A program made the translations under genes and the position numbers. From contig NZ_CP024902.1 of NCBI RefSeq assembly GCF_003330765.1, positions 558,001 to 622,000 of the forward strand: a stretch of DNA of 64,000 nucleotides, given 5' to 3'. Position 1 is the first letter of the stretch; each line of letters begins with the position of its first letter. Shown in pieces: positions 44,723 to 52,398 of the stretch. Source of the DNA: Burkholderia pyrrocinia (GTDB taxonomy: Bacteria > Pseudomonadota > Gammaproteobacteria > Burkholderiales > Burkholderiaceae). Below the pieces are notes generated by a model. That model was not told the DNA's origin, ran no database searches, and saw only the letters and a list, made by a program, of their open reading frames with translations.

Positions 44723-45370
44723 TCATTTGCCGAGGATCACGCGGGGCGGCATCTCGTCGAGCGTGCCCGCTTCCACTTCGATCTCCGAACAGATTACCGA
44801 TGTGTCGACAATCGTTAACGTCTGCTGGGCCTGTACGCCAATGACGCGCGGATAGCGCGACAGACGCGGCCCGCGCGGCTTTTCGGCTCGCTGCGCCGGG
44901 CGGCGCAGGAAGCGCGACAGTTCCGTCAGCGCCAACTGATAGACATCCCGCTTGAACTCGATCACCGCATCGAGCGGCACCCAGTACTCGTTCCAGCGCC
45001 ACGCATCGAACTCCGGGTGATCGGTCGCGCGCAAGCAAATGTCGCAATCGCGTCCAACCATCCGCAGCAGGAACCAGATCTGCTTCTGGCCGCGGTAATG
45101 ACCGCGTACTTCGCGTTTGATGAACTTGTCAGGCACCTCGTAACGCAACCAGTCGCGAGTGCGGCCGATTACCTTGACGTGTTCCGGATGCAGGCCGGTT
45201 TCCTCGTGCAGTTCCCGGTACATTGCCTGCATGGGGGTCTCGCCGTACTTGATCCCACCTTGAGGAAACTGCCAGGAGTGCTCGCGGAGCCGCTTGCCCC
45301 AAAACACCTCGTTGCGCGCGTTCAAGAGGATGATGCCGACGTTCGGGCGAAAGCCTTCACGATCCAGCAT
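44723..45370 (-). CDS. rppH: RNA pyrophosphohydrolase
   Basis: 215 residues. It removes pyrophosphate from mRNA 5' ends and so starts decay. The Nudix box runs [22 protein letters not shown] (38-59, split here only by its variable positions). [15 protein letters not shown] and WQFPQGG are RppH signatures. The C-terminal 50 residues are family-variable. AAGGTGG precedes the ATG. It is divergent from proS, a common arrangement. Confidence 0.94.
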   Translation of the reverse strand: MLDREGFRPNVGIILLNARNEVFWGKRLREHSWQFPQGGIKYGETPMQAMYRELHEETGLHPEHVKVIGRTRDWLRYEVPDKFIKREVRGHYRGQKQIWFLLRMVGRDCDICLRATDHPEFDAWRWNEYWVPLDAVIEFKRDVYQLALTELSRFLRRPAQRAEKPRGPRLSRYPRVIGVQAQQTLTIVDTSVICSEIEVEAGTLDEMPPRVILGK

Positions 45371-45403
45371 ACAACCACCTTCGAATCCTTTAAAATTGCT
45401 TTG

Positions 45404-45409
45404 ATTATA
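45404..45409 (-). promoter_or_regulatory. Possible rppH -10 box
   Basis: A perfect TATAAT on the minus strand, 34 bp before the rppH start. No recognisable -35 at normal spacing. Confidence 0.4.
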
Positions 45410-45548
45410 AACAGATAACGGGCGCTGCGCACCGTGACGGAGCGAATCCGCGCGGGGCGCGCCGGTTGAATTGTCCCTGATTGGTCTGCTACGTCATCTG
45501 CGCCATCGTCGTTCGTCGCGCGCAGCTTTTCACCTTTAAACTTTTTCG

Positions 45549-45575
45549 GGCGCCCCGCCTGGGGGCGCCGTTTTT
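45549..45575 (+). promoter_or_regulatory. Terminator-like hairpin in the proS leader
   Basis: Stem GGCGCCCC (45549-45556) / GGGGCGCC (45562-45569) with GCCTG loop, then GTTTTT, ending 12 bp before the proS start. No plus-strand gene lies upstream for it to terminate. GGGGCGC at 45454-45460 can pair with 45550-45556 and would disrupt the stem, so an attenuator is possible. The ribosome-binding site is poor (TTGGAAC). Confidence 0.5.
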
Positions 45576-45587
45576 GGAACCGTCCGC

Positions 45588-47324
45588 ATGAAAGCTTCCC
45601 GTTTCTTTATCGGCACCCTGAAAGAAGCACCCGCCGACGCAGAGATCGTCAGCCACAAGCTGATGGTACGCGCCGGCATGATCCGTCGCGTCGCCGGCGG
45701 CATCTATAACTACTTGCCGGTCGGTCTGCGTTCGATTCGCAAGGTCGAAGCGATCGTGCGCGAGGAAATGAACCGGGCGGGCGCCATCGAGCTGCTGATG
45801 CCGGCCGTGCAGCCGGCCGAGCTGTGGCAGGAGTCGGGCCGCTGGGAACAGTACGGCCCCGAACTGCTGCGCTTCAAGGACCGCAAGGACAACGATTTCG
45901 TGATCGGGCCGACGCACGAGGAAGTCGTCACCGACATCGCGCGCAACCAGATCAAGAGCTACCGGCAGATGCCGGTGAACTTCTACCAGATCCAGACGAA
46001 GTTCCGCGACGAGATCCGTCCGCGCTTCGGCGTGATGCGCGGCCGCGAATTCATCATGAAGGACGCGTATTCGTTCGACAAGGACGCGGCGGGCCTGAAC
46101 GAGTCGTATCGCAAGATGTACGACGCGTACGTGCGCATCTTCACGCGCCTCGGCCTCGAATTCCGTGCGGTCGCGGCCGACAGCGGCTCGATCGGCGGCA
46201 ACTTCTCGCATGAGTTCCACGTGATCGCCGATACCGGCGAGGACGCGATCGCCTACTGCCCGACGTCCGAGTTCGCGGCGAACATCGAGGCAGCCGAAGC
46301 GCTGCCGCTGGTTGCCGAGCGCGCAGCGCCGGCCGAAGCAATGGAGAAGGTCGCAACGCCCGGCAAGGCGAAGTGCGAAGCCGTCGCCGAGTTGCTGGCC
46401 ATCCCGCTCGCGCGCACGATCAAGTCGATCGTGCTCGCGACCGAAAACGAAGGCGCCGAGCCGACCATCTGGCTCGTGATGCTGCGCGGCGACCACGACC
46501 TGAACGAGATCAAGGTGTCGAAGCTGCCGGGCCTGCAGAACCACCGCTTCGCGACCGAGCAGGAAATCGTCGAGTGGTTCGGCACGCCGCCGGGCTATCT
46601 CGGCCCGGTCGGCACGAAGAAGCCCGTGAAGGTGATTGCGGACCGCACGGTCGCGAACATGAGCGATTTCGTCGTCGGCGCGAACGAAGTCGACTATCAC
46701 ATCGCTGGCGTGAACTGGGGCCGCGACCTGCCCGAGCCGGACGTCGCCGACGTGCGCAACGTGAAGAAGGGCGATCAGTCGCCGGACGGCAAGGGCGTGA
46801 TCGACATCTGCCGCGGCATCGAGGTCGGCCACGTGTTCCAGCTCGGCACCAAGTATTCGGAAGCGATGGGCGCGACGTTCCTCGACGAGTCGGGCAAGCC
46901 GCAGCCGATGCTGATGGGCTGCTACGGCGTCGGCATCACGCGCATTCTCGGCGCGGCGATCGAACAGAACTTCGACGATAAGGGCATCATCTGGCCCGAA
47001 TCGATCGCGCCGTTCGAGGTCGTGCTGTGCCCGATGGGCTATGACCGCAGCGAGATGGTGCGCGAGACTGCCGACAAGCTGTACGCGGAACTCGCCGCGG
47101 CCGGCATCGACGTGATCCTCGACGACCGCGGCGAGCGCCCGGGCGTGATGTTCGCCGACTGGGAACTGATCGGCGTGCCGCATCGCCTCGTGATCGGCGA
47201 GCGCGGCCTGAAGGAAGGCAAGATCGAGTACCAGGGCCGCCGCGACGCCGAAGCGACGCTGCTGCCGGCCGACGCGGCTGCGGCGACGGTCGCGGAGAAG
47301 ATCCGCGCCGCGCTCGCGCACTAA
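45588..47324 (+). CDS. proS: Prolyl-tRNA synthetase
   Basis: 578 residues, the bacterial-type class II enzyme with an editing (INS) insertion between motifs 2 and 3. [23 protein letters not shown] and [19 protein letters not shown] mark the catalytic core. The INS domain spans about 225-405 ([14 protein letters not shown] ... [11 protein letters not shown]) and hydrolyses Ala-tRNA-Pro. [17 protein letters not shown] is motif 3, and the anticodon-binding domain ends the protein. Confidence 0.97.
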   Translation: MKASRFFIGTLKEAPADAEIVSHKLMVRAGMIRRVAGGIYNYLPVGLRSIRKVEAIVREEMNRAGAIELLMPAVQPAELWQESGRWEQYGPELLRFKDRKDNDFVIGPTHEEVVTDIARNQIKSYRQMPVNFYQIQTKFRDEIRPRFGVMRGREFIMKDAYSFDKDAAGLNESYRKMYDAYVRIFTRLGLEFRAVAADSGSIGGNFSHEFHVIADTGEDAIAYCPTSEFAANIEAAEALPLVAERAAPAEAMEKVATPGKAKCEAVAELLAIPLARTIKSIVLATENEGAEPTIWLVMLRGDHDLNEIKVSKLPGLQNHRFATEQEIVEWFGTPPGYLGPVGTKKPVKVIADRTVANMSDFVVGANEVDYHIAGVNWGRDLPEPDVADVRNVKKGDQSPDGKGVIDICRGIEVGHVFQLGTKYSEAMGATFLDESGKPQPMLMGCYGVGITRILGAAIEQNFDDKGIIWPESIAPFEVVLCPMGYDRSEMVRETADKLYAELAAAGIDVILDDRGERPGVMFADWELIGVPHRLVIGERGLKEGKIEYQGRRDAEATLLPADAAAATVAEKIRAALAH

Positions 47325-47345
47325 GCGCGGCGCCCGGGGGACACG

Positions 47346-47948
47346 ATGGAATATACGTTCCTGTCGGCCACCGTGCTCCTCGTGCTGATCACCGATCCGC
47401 TCGGCAATATCCCGCTGTTCATTTCGGCGATGCGGGAAGTGCCGCGCGAGCGGCGCGTGAAGCTGATCCTGCGTGAAGTGGGGATCGCGTTCGTGATCCT
47501 GCTGTTCTTCATGGTGGTCGGCGACCGCTTCCTGCGGATGATGAGCCTCACCGACCTGTCGTTGCGGCTCGGCGGCGGGATCGTGCTGTTCCTGATCGCG
47601 CTGCGGATGATCTTTCCGCATCCGGACGGCGCGCTCGGCAGCGATCCGCGCGCGGGCGGCGAACCGTTCATCGTGCCGCTCGCGATTCCGGCTCTCGCCG
47701 GGCCGTCTGCGCTCGCGACGGTGATGCTGCTGACGTCGCAGGCGCCGGGCAAGATGCTCGAGTGGGTCGGCGCGCTGACGGTCACGATGATCGTCTGCGC
47801 GATCACGCTGGTGTTGGCCGAACGGATCCAGCAGTGGCTCGGCGAGCGGACGGTCGCGGCGTTCGAGCGGCTGATGGGCCTCGTGCTCGTCGCGATCTCG
47901 GTCGAGATGCTGCTGGCCGGCATCCGCGCGTTCGTGCACCAGTTATAG
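47346..47948 (+). CDS. MarC-family integral membrane protein
   Basis: 200 residues with about six hydrophobic helices. LITDPLGNIPLF near the start and FIVPLAIPALAGPSALATVMLL near residue 115 are family marks. MarC proteins were once thought to be multidrug resistance factors; their role is not established. It follows proS by 21 bp, probably in one transcript, and ends at a strong terminator. Confidence 0.88.
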   Translation: MEYTFLSATVLLVLITDPLGNIPLFISAMREVPRERRVKLILREVGIAFVILLFFMVVGDRFLRMMSLTDLSLRLGGGIVLFLIALRMIFPHPDGALGSDPRAGGEPFIVPLAIPALAGPSALATVMLLTSQAPGKMLEWVGALTVTMIVCAITLVLAERIQQWLGERTVAAFERLMGLVLVAISVEMLLAGIRAFVHQL

Positions 47949-47974
47949 GGCGGGCGGCGCGCGCACGAAAAAAG

Positions 47975-48004
47975 AGCGGCGCTCCGGGAAACCGGAGCGC
48001 CGCT
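47975..48004. terminator. Bidirectional terminator, MarC gene and hpt
   Basis: A perfect 13-bp stem (47975-47987 / 47992-48004) with a GAAA loop, flanked by A-rich and T-rich sequence, between converging genes. Confidence 0.9.
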
Positions 48005-48032
48005 TTCTATTTATATCTGGCGGGCAGCGCGG

Positions 48033-48584
48033 TCAGACGTTCGTGGTCAGCGCGCGGATCGTCGGCAGGTTGCGCCAGTAGCCCTTCGCATCCATCCCGC
48101 AGCCGAACACATAGCGGTCCGGCACCGAGAAGCCGCAGAAGTCGGGGTGCAGCGGTTTCGTCTTCGCGAGCGTCTTCTCGCACAGCACGGCCGACATGAA
48201 ACGCTGCGCACCCATGTCGAGGATGCGGTCGCGGATCGCGGCCATCGTCTCGCCTTCGTCGAGGATGTCGTCGAGCACGAGCACGATCCGGTTCTTCACC
48301 GATTCGCGCGGCGCGACGCGCCAGTGCATTTCCGGGCTGCCCTGCGTCGTGTTGCGGTAGCGGGTCAGGTGGATGTAGTCGAATTCCAGCGGGAAATCGA
48401 GATGCGGCAGCAGCATCCCGGTAAACACCGCGGCGCCGCCCATCACCGAGAGTACGAGCGGGAACGCGTCGCCAATCTCGGCGCGGATCGCGTCGGCCAT
48501 CCTGGAGATCGACGCGTTGACGGCGTCGGCCGAGACGATCTCTTCGGAGTGGTCGAAAATGTGGAGGGCTTCTTCGCGGTTCAT
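48033..48584 (-). CDS. hpt: Hypoxanthine-guanine phosphoribosyltransferase
   Basis: 183 residues, salvaging purine bases with PRPP. The PRPP-binding motif is VLVLDDILDEGETM near residue 93; FVFGCGMDAKGYWRNLP-type sequence near the C-terminus is typical of the family. Start at MNREEAL rather than nine codons upstream. It precedes ffh on the same strand in map order but is separated from it by a hairpin. Confidence 0.88.
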   Translation of the reverse strand: MNREEALHIFDHSEEIVSADAVNASISRMADAIRAEIGDAFPLVLSVMGGAAVFTGMLLPHLDFPLEFDYIHLTRYRNTTQGSPEMHWRVAPRESVKNRIVLVLDDILDEGETMAAIRDRILDMGAQRFMSAVLCEKTLAKTKPLHPDFCGFSVPDRYVFGCGMDAKGYWRNLPTIRALTTNV

Positions 48585-48632
48585 GTGTTCTGGCGGGCAG
48601 TCGGTATACAAATAAGAATGAAGCAGAACGGA

Positions 48633-48664
48633 CGGCGCGCGCTACAGCAAAAACCCGCGCGCCG
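48633..48664 (-). terminator. Probable ffh terminator
   Basis: 9-bp stem CGGCGCGCG / CGCGCGCCG, 14 bp after the ffh stop on the minus strand. Its 14-nt loop contains a T run, but no T tract follows the stem. Confidence 0.5.
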
Positions 48665-48678
48665 GCCGACGGGCGGAA

Positions 48679-50046
48679 TCAGCGCATGCCGGGCATCACG
48701 CCCTTCAGGCCGCGCATCATCTTCTGCATGTTGCCGCCCTTCAACTTCTTCATCATCGTACGCATCTGGTCGTACTGGTTCAGCATCCGGTTGACTTCCT
48801 GCACCGGCACGCCCGCGCCGGCCGCAATGCGGCGCTTGCGCGTCGCCTTGATGATCTCGGGTTTCGCGCGCTCGGCGGGCGTCATCGAGCTGATGATGCC
48901 TTCCATCCGGCGGATCTGCTTTTCGGCCTGGCCCATGTCGGCGCCGGCCGCCGCCTGCTGGAATTGCGCGGGCAGCTTGTCCATCAGCGACGACAGGCCG
49001 CCCATGTTCTTCATCTGCGAGATCTGCGCGCGGAAATCGTTCAGGTCGAAGTCGCCGCCTTTCTTGACCTTGTCGGCGAGCTTTTGTGCAGCCTGCACGT
49101 CGACACCGCGCTGCGCCTCCTCGACGAGCGCGAGGATGTCGCCCATGCCGAGGATCCGGTTCGCCATCCGGTCGGGGTGGAACACCTCGAGGCCGTCGAG
49201 CTTCTCGGCGACGCCGACGAACTTGATCGGCTTGCCCGTGATGTGACGCACCGACAGCGCGGCGCCGCCGCGCGAATCGCCGTCGAGCTTGGTCAGCACG
49301 ACGCCCGTGAGCGGCAGCGTGTCGTTGAACGCCTTCGCGGTGTTGACCGCGTCCTGGCCGAGCATCGCGTCGACGACGAACAGCGTTTCGGCCGGCTTCA
49401 GCGTATCGTGCAGCGCGGCGATTTCCTGCATCATCGCCTCGTCGATGCCGAGGCGGCCGGCCGTATCGACGATCAGCACGTCATGGTAGTGGCGTTTCGC
49501 CCAGTCGACGGCCGCGACCGCGATGTCGACGGGCTTCTGGTCCGGCGTGGACGGGAAGAAGTCGGCGCCGACCTGTTCGCTCACCGTTTTCAGCTGCATG
49601 ATTGCGGCCGGGCGATACACGTCGCACGACACGGTCAGCACTTTCTTCTTGTACTTCTCGCGCAGCAGCTTCGCGAGCTTGCCGACGGTCGTGGTCTTGC
49701 CCGCGCCCTGCAGGCCGGCCATCAGGATCACGGCGGGCGGGGTGACCGCGAGGTTCAGCTCGGCGGCCTTGCCTTCGTAGTCGCCGCCGATCACGGCGGT
49801 CAGTTCCTTCTGGACCACGCCGACGAGCGCCTGACCCGGCGACAGGCTGCTGATCACTTCTTCGCCGAGCGCCTTTTCCTTGACCTTGGCGATGAATTCG
49901 CGGACGACCGGCAGCGAGACGTCGGCCTCCAGCAGCGCGAGACGCACCTCGCGGAGCATCTCCTGCGTGTTCGCCTCGGTGAGCCGGGCCTCGCCGCGCA
50001 GCGTCTTGACGACGCGGGCCATCCGTTGAGTGAGATTGTCGAGCAT
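48679..50046 (-). CDS. ffh: Signal recognition particle GTPase Ffh
   Basis: 455 residues, the SRP54 subunit that binds 4.5S RNA and signal sequences. N domain about 1-90; G domain with GLQGAGKTTT (111-120), DTAGRL and TKLDGDSRGGAAL; the methionine-rich M domain occupies the last 150 residues (MRTMMKKLKGGNMQKMMRGLKG). Normal length. Confidence 0.97.
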   Translation of the reverse strand: MLDNLTQRMARVVKTLRGEARLTEANTQEMLREVRLALLEADVSLPVVREFIAKVKEKALGEEVISSLSPGQALVGVVQKELTAVIGGDYEGKAAELNLAVTPPAVILMAGLQGAGKTTTVGKLAKLLREKYKKKVLTVSCDVYRPAAIMQLKTVSEQVGADFFPSTPDQKPVDIAVAAVDWAKRHYHDVLIVDTAGRLGIDEAMMQEIAALHDTLKPAETLFVVDAMLGQDAVNTAKAFNDTLPLTGVVLTKLDGDSRGGAALSVRHITGKPIKFVGVAEKLDGLEVFHPDRMANRILGMGDILALVEEAQRGVDVQAAQKLADKVKKGGDFDLNDFRAQISQMKNMGGLSSLMDKLPAQFQQAAAGADMGQAEKQIRRMEGIISSMTPAERAKPEIIKATRKRRIAAGAGVPVQEVNRMLNQYDQMRTMMKKLKGGNMQKMMRGLKGVMPGMR

Positions 50047-50135
50047 GGGGAGCGATGGACAGTGGGGCCCGAAGGCGCGGCGGAGCCGAACAAAGGGAGC
50101 CGTCGCGGGAAGGGGGCCTAGTGTAAACTTCGAAC

Positions 50136-51029
50136 ATGGATATTGTACTGTATGCCCTCACCGCATTCCTGTACGGCGGCCTCGCCGTCGCAGGCTGGCG
50201 CACGCACCGCCAGGGCGCGACGCCGCTCGTCGCGAGCGTGCCGGCCGTGCCGGTTCCCGCGTCGGCCGCGTCCGGGATGAGCGGGGCCGGCCGCGCGCTG
50301 CTGTTCGCCGCGCTCGTCGCGCACGGCGTGCTGCTCCACACGACGATCTTCCCGCACGACGCGATGGTGTTCGGCTTCGCGTTCGCGCTGTCCGCGATGT
50401 TCTGGCTCGGCGCCGGCATCTACTGGATCGAGAGCTTCTTCTTCCCGCTCGACAGCCTGCGCCTGCTGGTGCTGCCGCTCGCGTGCGGCGCATCGCTGCT
50501 GCCGCTCGTGTTCGGCGGCGTGCGGGTGCTTCCTTATGCCGCAGCGCCGTTGTTCAAGCTGCACTTCCTGATTGCGAACATCGCGTACGGCCTGTTCGCG
50601 ATCGCCGCGCTGCACGCGGTCCTGATGCTGATGGTCGAGCGGCGCCTGCAGTCGCTGCGCAACGGCGGGCGCGACGGCTCGACGGGCTGGATCGCGAGCT
50701 GGCTCGAAACGCTGCCGCCGCTGCTGACGCTCGAGAAGCTGCTGTTCCGCCTGATCGGCGCCGGCTTCGTGCTGCTTACGCTGACGCTCGCGTCGGGCAT
50801 CCTGTTCAGCGAGCAGGTCGACGCGCGCGCGCTGCGGCTCGACCACAAGACCGTGTTCGCGATCCTGTCGTGGCTGATGTTCGGCGGCCTGCTGGTCGCC
50901 CGCAAGACGTCGGGCTGGCGCGGGCGCGGCGCCGCGCGCTGGGTGCTCGTGTCGTTCGCCGCGCTGTTGCTCGCATATGTCGGCAGCCGGTTCGTTTTCG
51001 AGGTGCTGCTGCACCGTTCCGTAGTTTGA
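50136..51029 (+). CDS. CcsA/YpjD-like cytochrome c assembly-family membrane protein
   Basis: 297 residues with eight or so membrane helices, resembling the HemX/CcsA family often called YpjD. The tract FYPHDAMVFG-like TTIFPHDAMVFGF and LHFLIANIAYGLFAIAALHAVLM carry the family's conserved His and aromatic residues. Role uncertain: a haem or cytochrome c assembly function is inferred from the fold only. It is divergent from ffh, a placement conserved in many proteobacteria, and leads into the next two genes. Confidence 0.82.
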   Translation: MDIVLYALTAFLYGGLAVAGWRTHRQGATPLVASVPAVPVPASAASGMSGAGRALLFAALVAHGVLLHTTIFPHDAMVFGFAFALSAMFWLGAGIYWIESFFFPLDSLRLLVLPLACGASLLPLVFGGVRVLPYAAAPLFKLHFLIANIAYGLFAIAALHAVLMLMVERRLQSLRNGGRDGSTGWIASWLETLPPLLTLEKLLFRLIGAGFVLLTLTLASGILFSEQVDARALRLDHKTVFAILSWLMFGGLLVARKTSGWRGRGAARWVLVSFAALLLAYVGSRFVFEVLLHRSVV

Positions 51030-51042
51030 CCGCAGGTTTCCG

Positions 51043-51360
51043 ATGCGACAGATTCTTCTCCTGATTCTTCTCTTCTTCGCGGGTTCGTGGATCGCGCGCA
51101 AGCTGCGCCAGGCCCAGGAGCACGCGCAGGCGCGCACTGGCCGCGGCGCCGGTTACGACGGCGCTCCCGGCTCCGGTGGCGCCGGCACTGCGCGCCCGAA
51201 CGGCGGCACGCGGTCGCTGCCCGAGCCGATGGTGCGCTGCGCCGAATGCGGCGTGCATGCGCCGAAGGGCGACGCCGTCGTCGCGAGCGGCGAATACTTC
51301 TGCAGCGCCGAGCACGCACAGCGCCACGCAGCGCGCGCGAGCGGTCACGACGCACGATGA
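51043..51360 (+). CDS. Small membrane protein with zinc motif (PP0621 family)
   Basis: 105 residues. One N-terminal helix (ILLLILLFFAGSWIA), a glycine- and arginine-rich linker, then a C-terminal motif CAECGVHAPKGDAVVASGEYF-C likely to bind a metal. Function unknown. It starts 13 bp after the CcsA-like gene and overlaps ampD by ATGA, so the three form one unit. Confidence 0.8.
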   Translation: MRQILLLILLFFAGSWIARKLRQAQEHAQARTGRGAGYDGAPGSGGAGTARPNGGTRSLPEPMVRCAECGVHAPKGDAVVASGEYFCSAEHAQRHAARASGHDAR

Positions 51361-51947
51361 GCGACGCGTCGTTGCTGTCGGTCGACGCGAACGGCTGGGT
51401 GTGCGAAGCACGCCATGCGCCGTCGCCGAACTTCGAGGCGCGGCCAGCGGCTGCGGTGCCGACGCTCGTGGTCGTCCACAACATCAGCCTGCCGCCCGGC
51501 GAATTCGGCGGTGATGCGATCGAGGCACTGTTCCTGAATCGTCTCGACTGCGATGCGCACCCCTATTACCAGAGCCACCTGCGCGGCGTGCGCGTGTCCG
51601 CGCACTTCCTGATCCGCCGCGGCGGCGAACTCGTGCAGTTCGTGTCGTGCGACGAGCGCGCGTGGCATGCGGGCTCGTCCGCGTTCTTCGGCCGGCCGCG
51701 CTGCAACGACTTCTCGATCGGCATCGAGCTCGAAGGCGCGGACGACGTGCCGTTCGACGACGCGCAATACGCGATGCTCGCCGCACTCTCGCGCGCGCTC
51801 GCCGCGCGCTACCCGGTCGACGCATTCGCTGGGCACTCGGACGTCGCGCCGGGCCGCAAGACCGACCCGGGCCCGCATTTCGATTGGCAACGCTTCGCGA
51901 GCGATGCCGGCTTTTCCGCCGAATACTTTCCTTTCCGTCAGCACTGA
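51357..51947 (+). CDS. ampD: 1,6-anhydro-N-acetylmuramyl-L-alanine amidase
   Basis: 196 residues, a cytoplasmic zinc amidase of the amidase_2 family that strips the peptide from anhydromuropeptides during cell-wall recycling; its loss raises AmpC beta-lactamase in other bacteria. Zinc ligands are His41 (VVVHNISLP), a later histidine in GSSAFFGRPRC-adjacent GHSDVAP, and Asp in GRKTDPGPHF. Start is the ATG of the overlap with the preceding gene. Confidence 0.94.
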   Translation: MSDASLLSVDANGWVCEARHAPSPNFEARPAAAVPTLVVVHNISLPPGEFGGDAIEALFLNRLDCDAHPYYQSHLRGVRVSAHFLIRRGGELVQFVSCDERAWHAGSSAFFGRPRCNDFSIGIELEGADDVPFDDAQYAMLAALSRALAARYPVDAFAGHSDVAPGRKTDPGPHFDWQRFASDAGFSAEYFPFRQH

Positions 51948-52045
51948 TCGCGGGGTTTTTTGACCGGGGAAAGTTTTTTCTCCGACCAATGCCTTGTCGT
52001 GTCGGCGCGTGAGCGATGTCAAGACCTTCATCGCAAATTATCCGT

Positions 52046-52074
52046 TTGGACGTCGTCCGAATGTCCACTATACT
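52046..52074 (+). promoter_or_regulatory. Probable nrdA promoter
   Basis: TTGGAC (52046-52051), 17-bp spacer, TATACT (52069-52074). The -10 is good and the -35 weak. The -10 lies inside the first NrdR box. The predicted start near 52081 leaves a leader of about 320 nt. Confidence 0.55.
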
Positions 52075-52111
52075 TGGTGCCAGTTGAGCAGTTCTGTACT
52101 AGATATAGTGT
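52065..52111 (+). promoter_or_regulatory. Tandem NrdR boxes upstream of nrdA
   Basis: Box 1 at 52065-52080 (CCACTATACTTGGTGC) and box 2 at 52096-52111 (GTACTAGATATAGTGT) both fit the NrdR palindrome acaCwAtATaTwGtgt; box 2 is closer. They are exactly 31 bp apart centre to centre, about three helical turns, as known for this repressor of ribonucleotide reductase genes. No nrdR gene is in the window. Confidence 0.82.
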
Positions 52112-52398
52112 GTGCCGCAGGGGAAACCCGAGCGGCACCGGCCGGCGGGCAACGCCGGCGGACAGGGTTCTCAGGGCGGTGCGTCGGGCCGGGCGGTCCG
52201 GGCGTCGCGATCAGCGCAGCGAACTTCGACGGGGCAGGGTACACATGACGAAGCACACGACCGGATCGGTTGTCGCGCATCGAACGAACCGGCTTCCCCG
52301 ACGCATCGCTCGCTTCTTACCGCTCGCGCACCACGTTGCGCAGCGTTCGTTTTAATCCGCGGTTCTCTCCGCACCATCCAACACCAGGAGCTTTGCAC
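52112..52398 (+). other. Long nrdA leader
   Basis: About 290 bp between the NrdR boxes and nrdA with no convincing gene. The first 100 bp are very GC-rich and can form several short hairpins. It does not match any riboswitch I can recognise; I looked for a cobalamin type in particular. AGGAG at the end is the nrdA ribosome-binding site. 51948-52045 also holds nothing. Confidence 0.5.

Noticed and set aside
52112..52250. A possible cobalamin riboswitch before nrdA
   Set aside because: The conserved B12-box and core elements are not present, and class Ia reductase does not use cobalamin.
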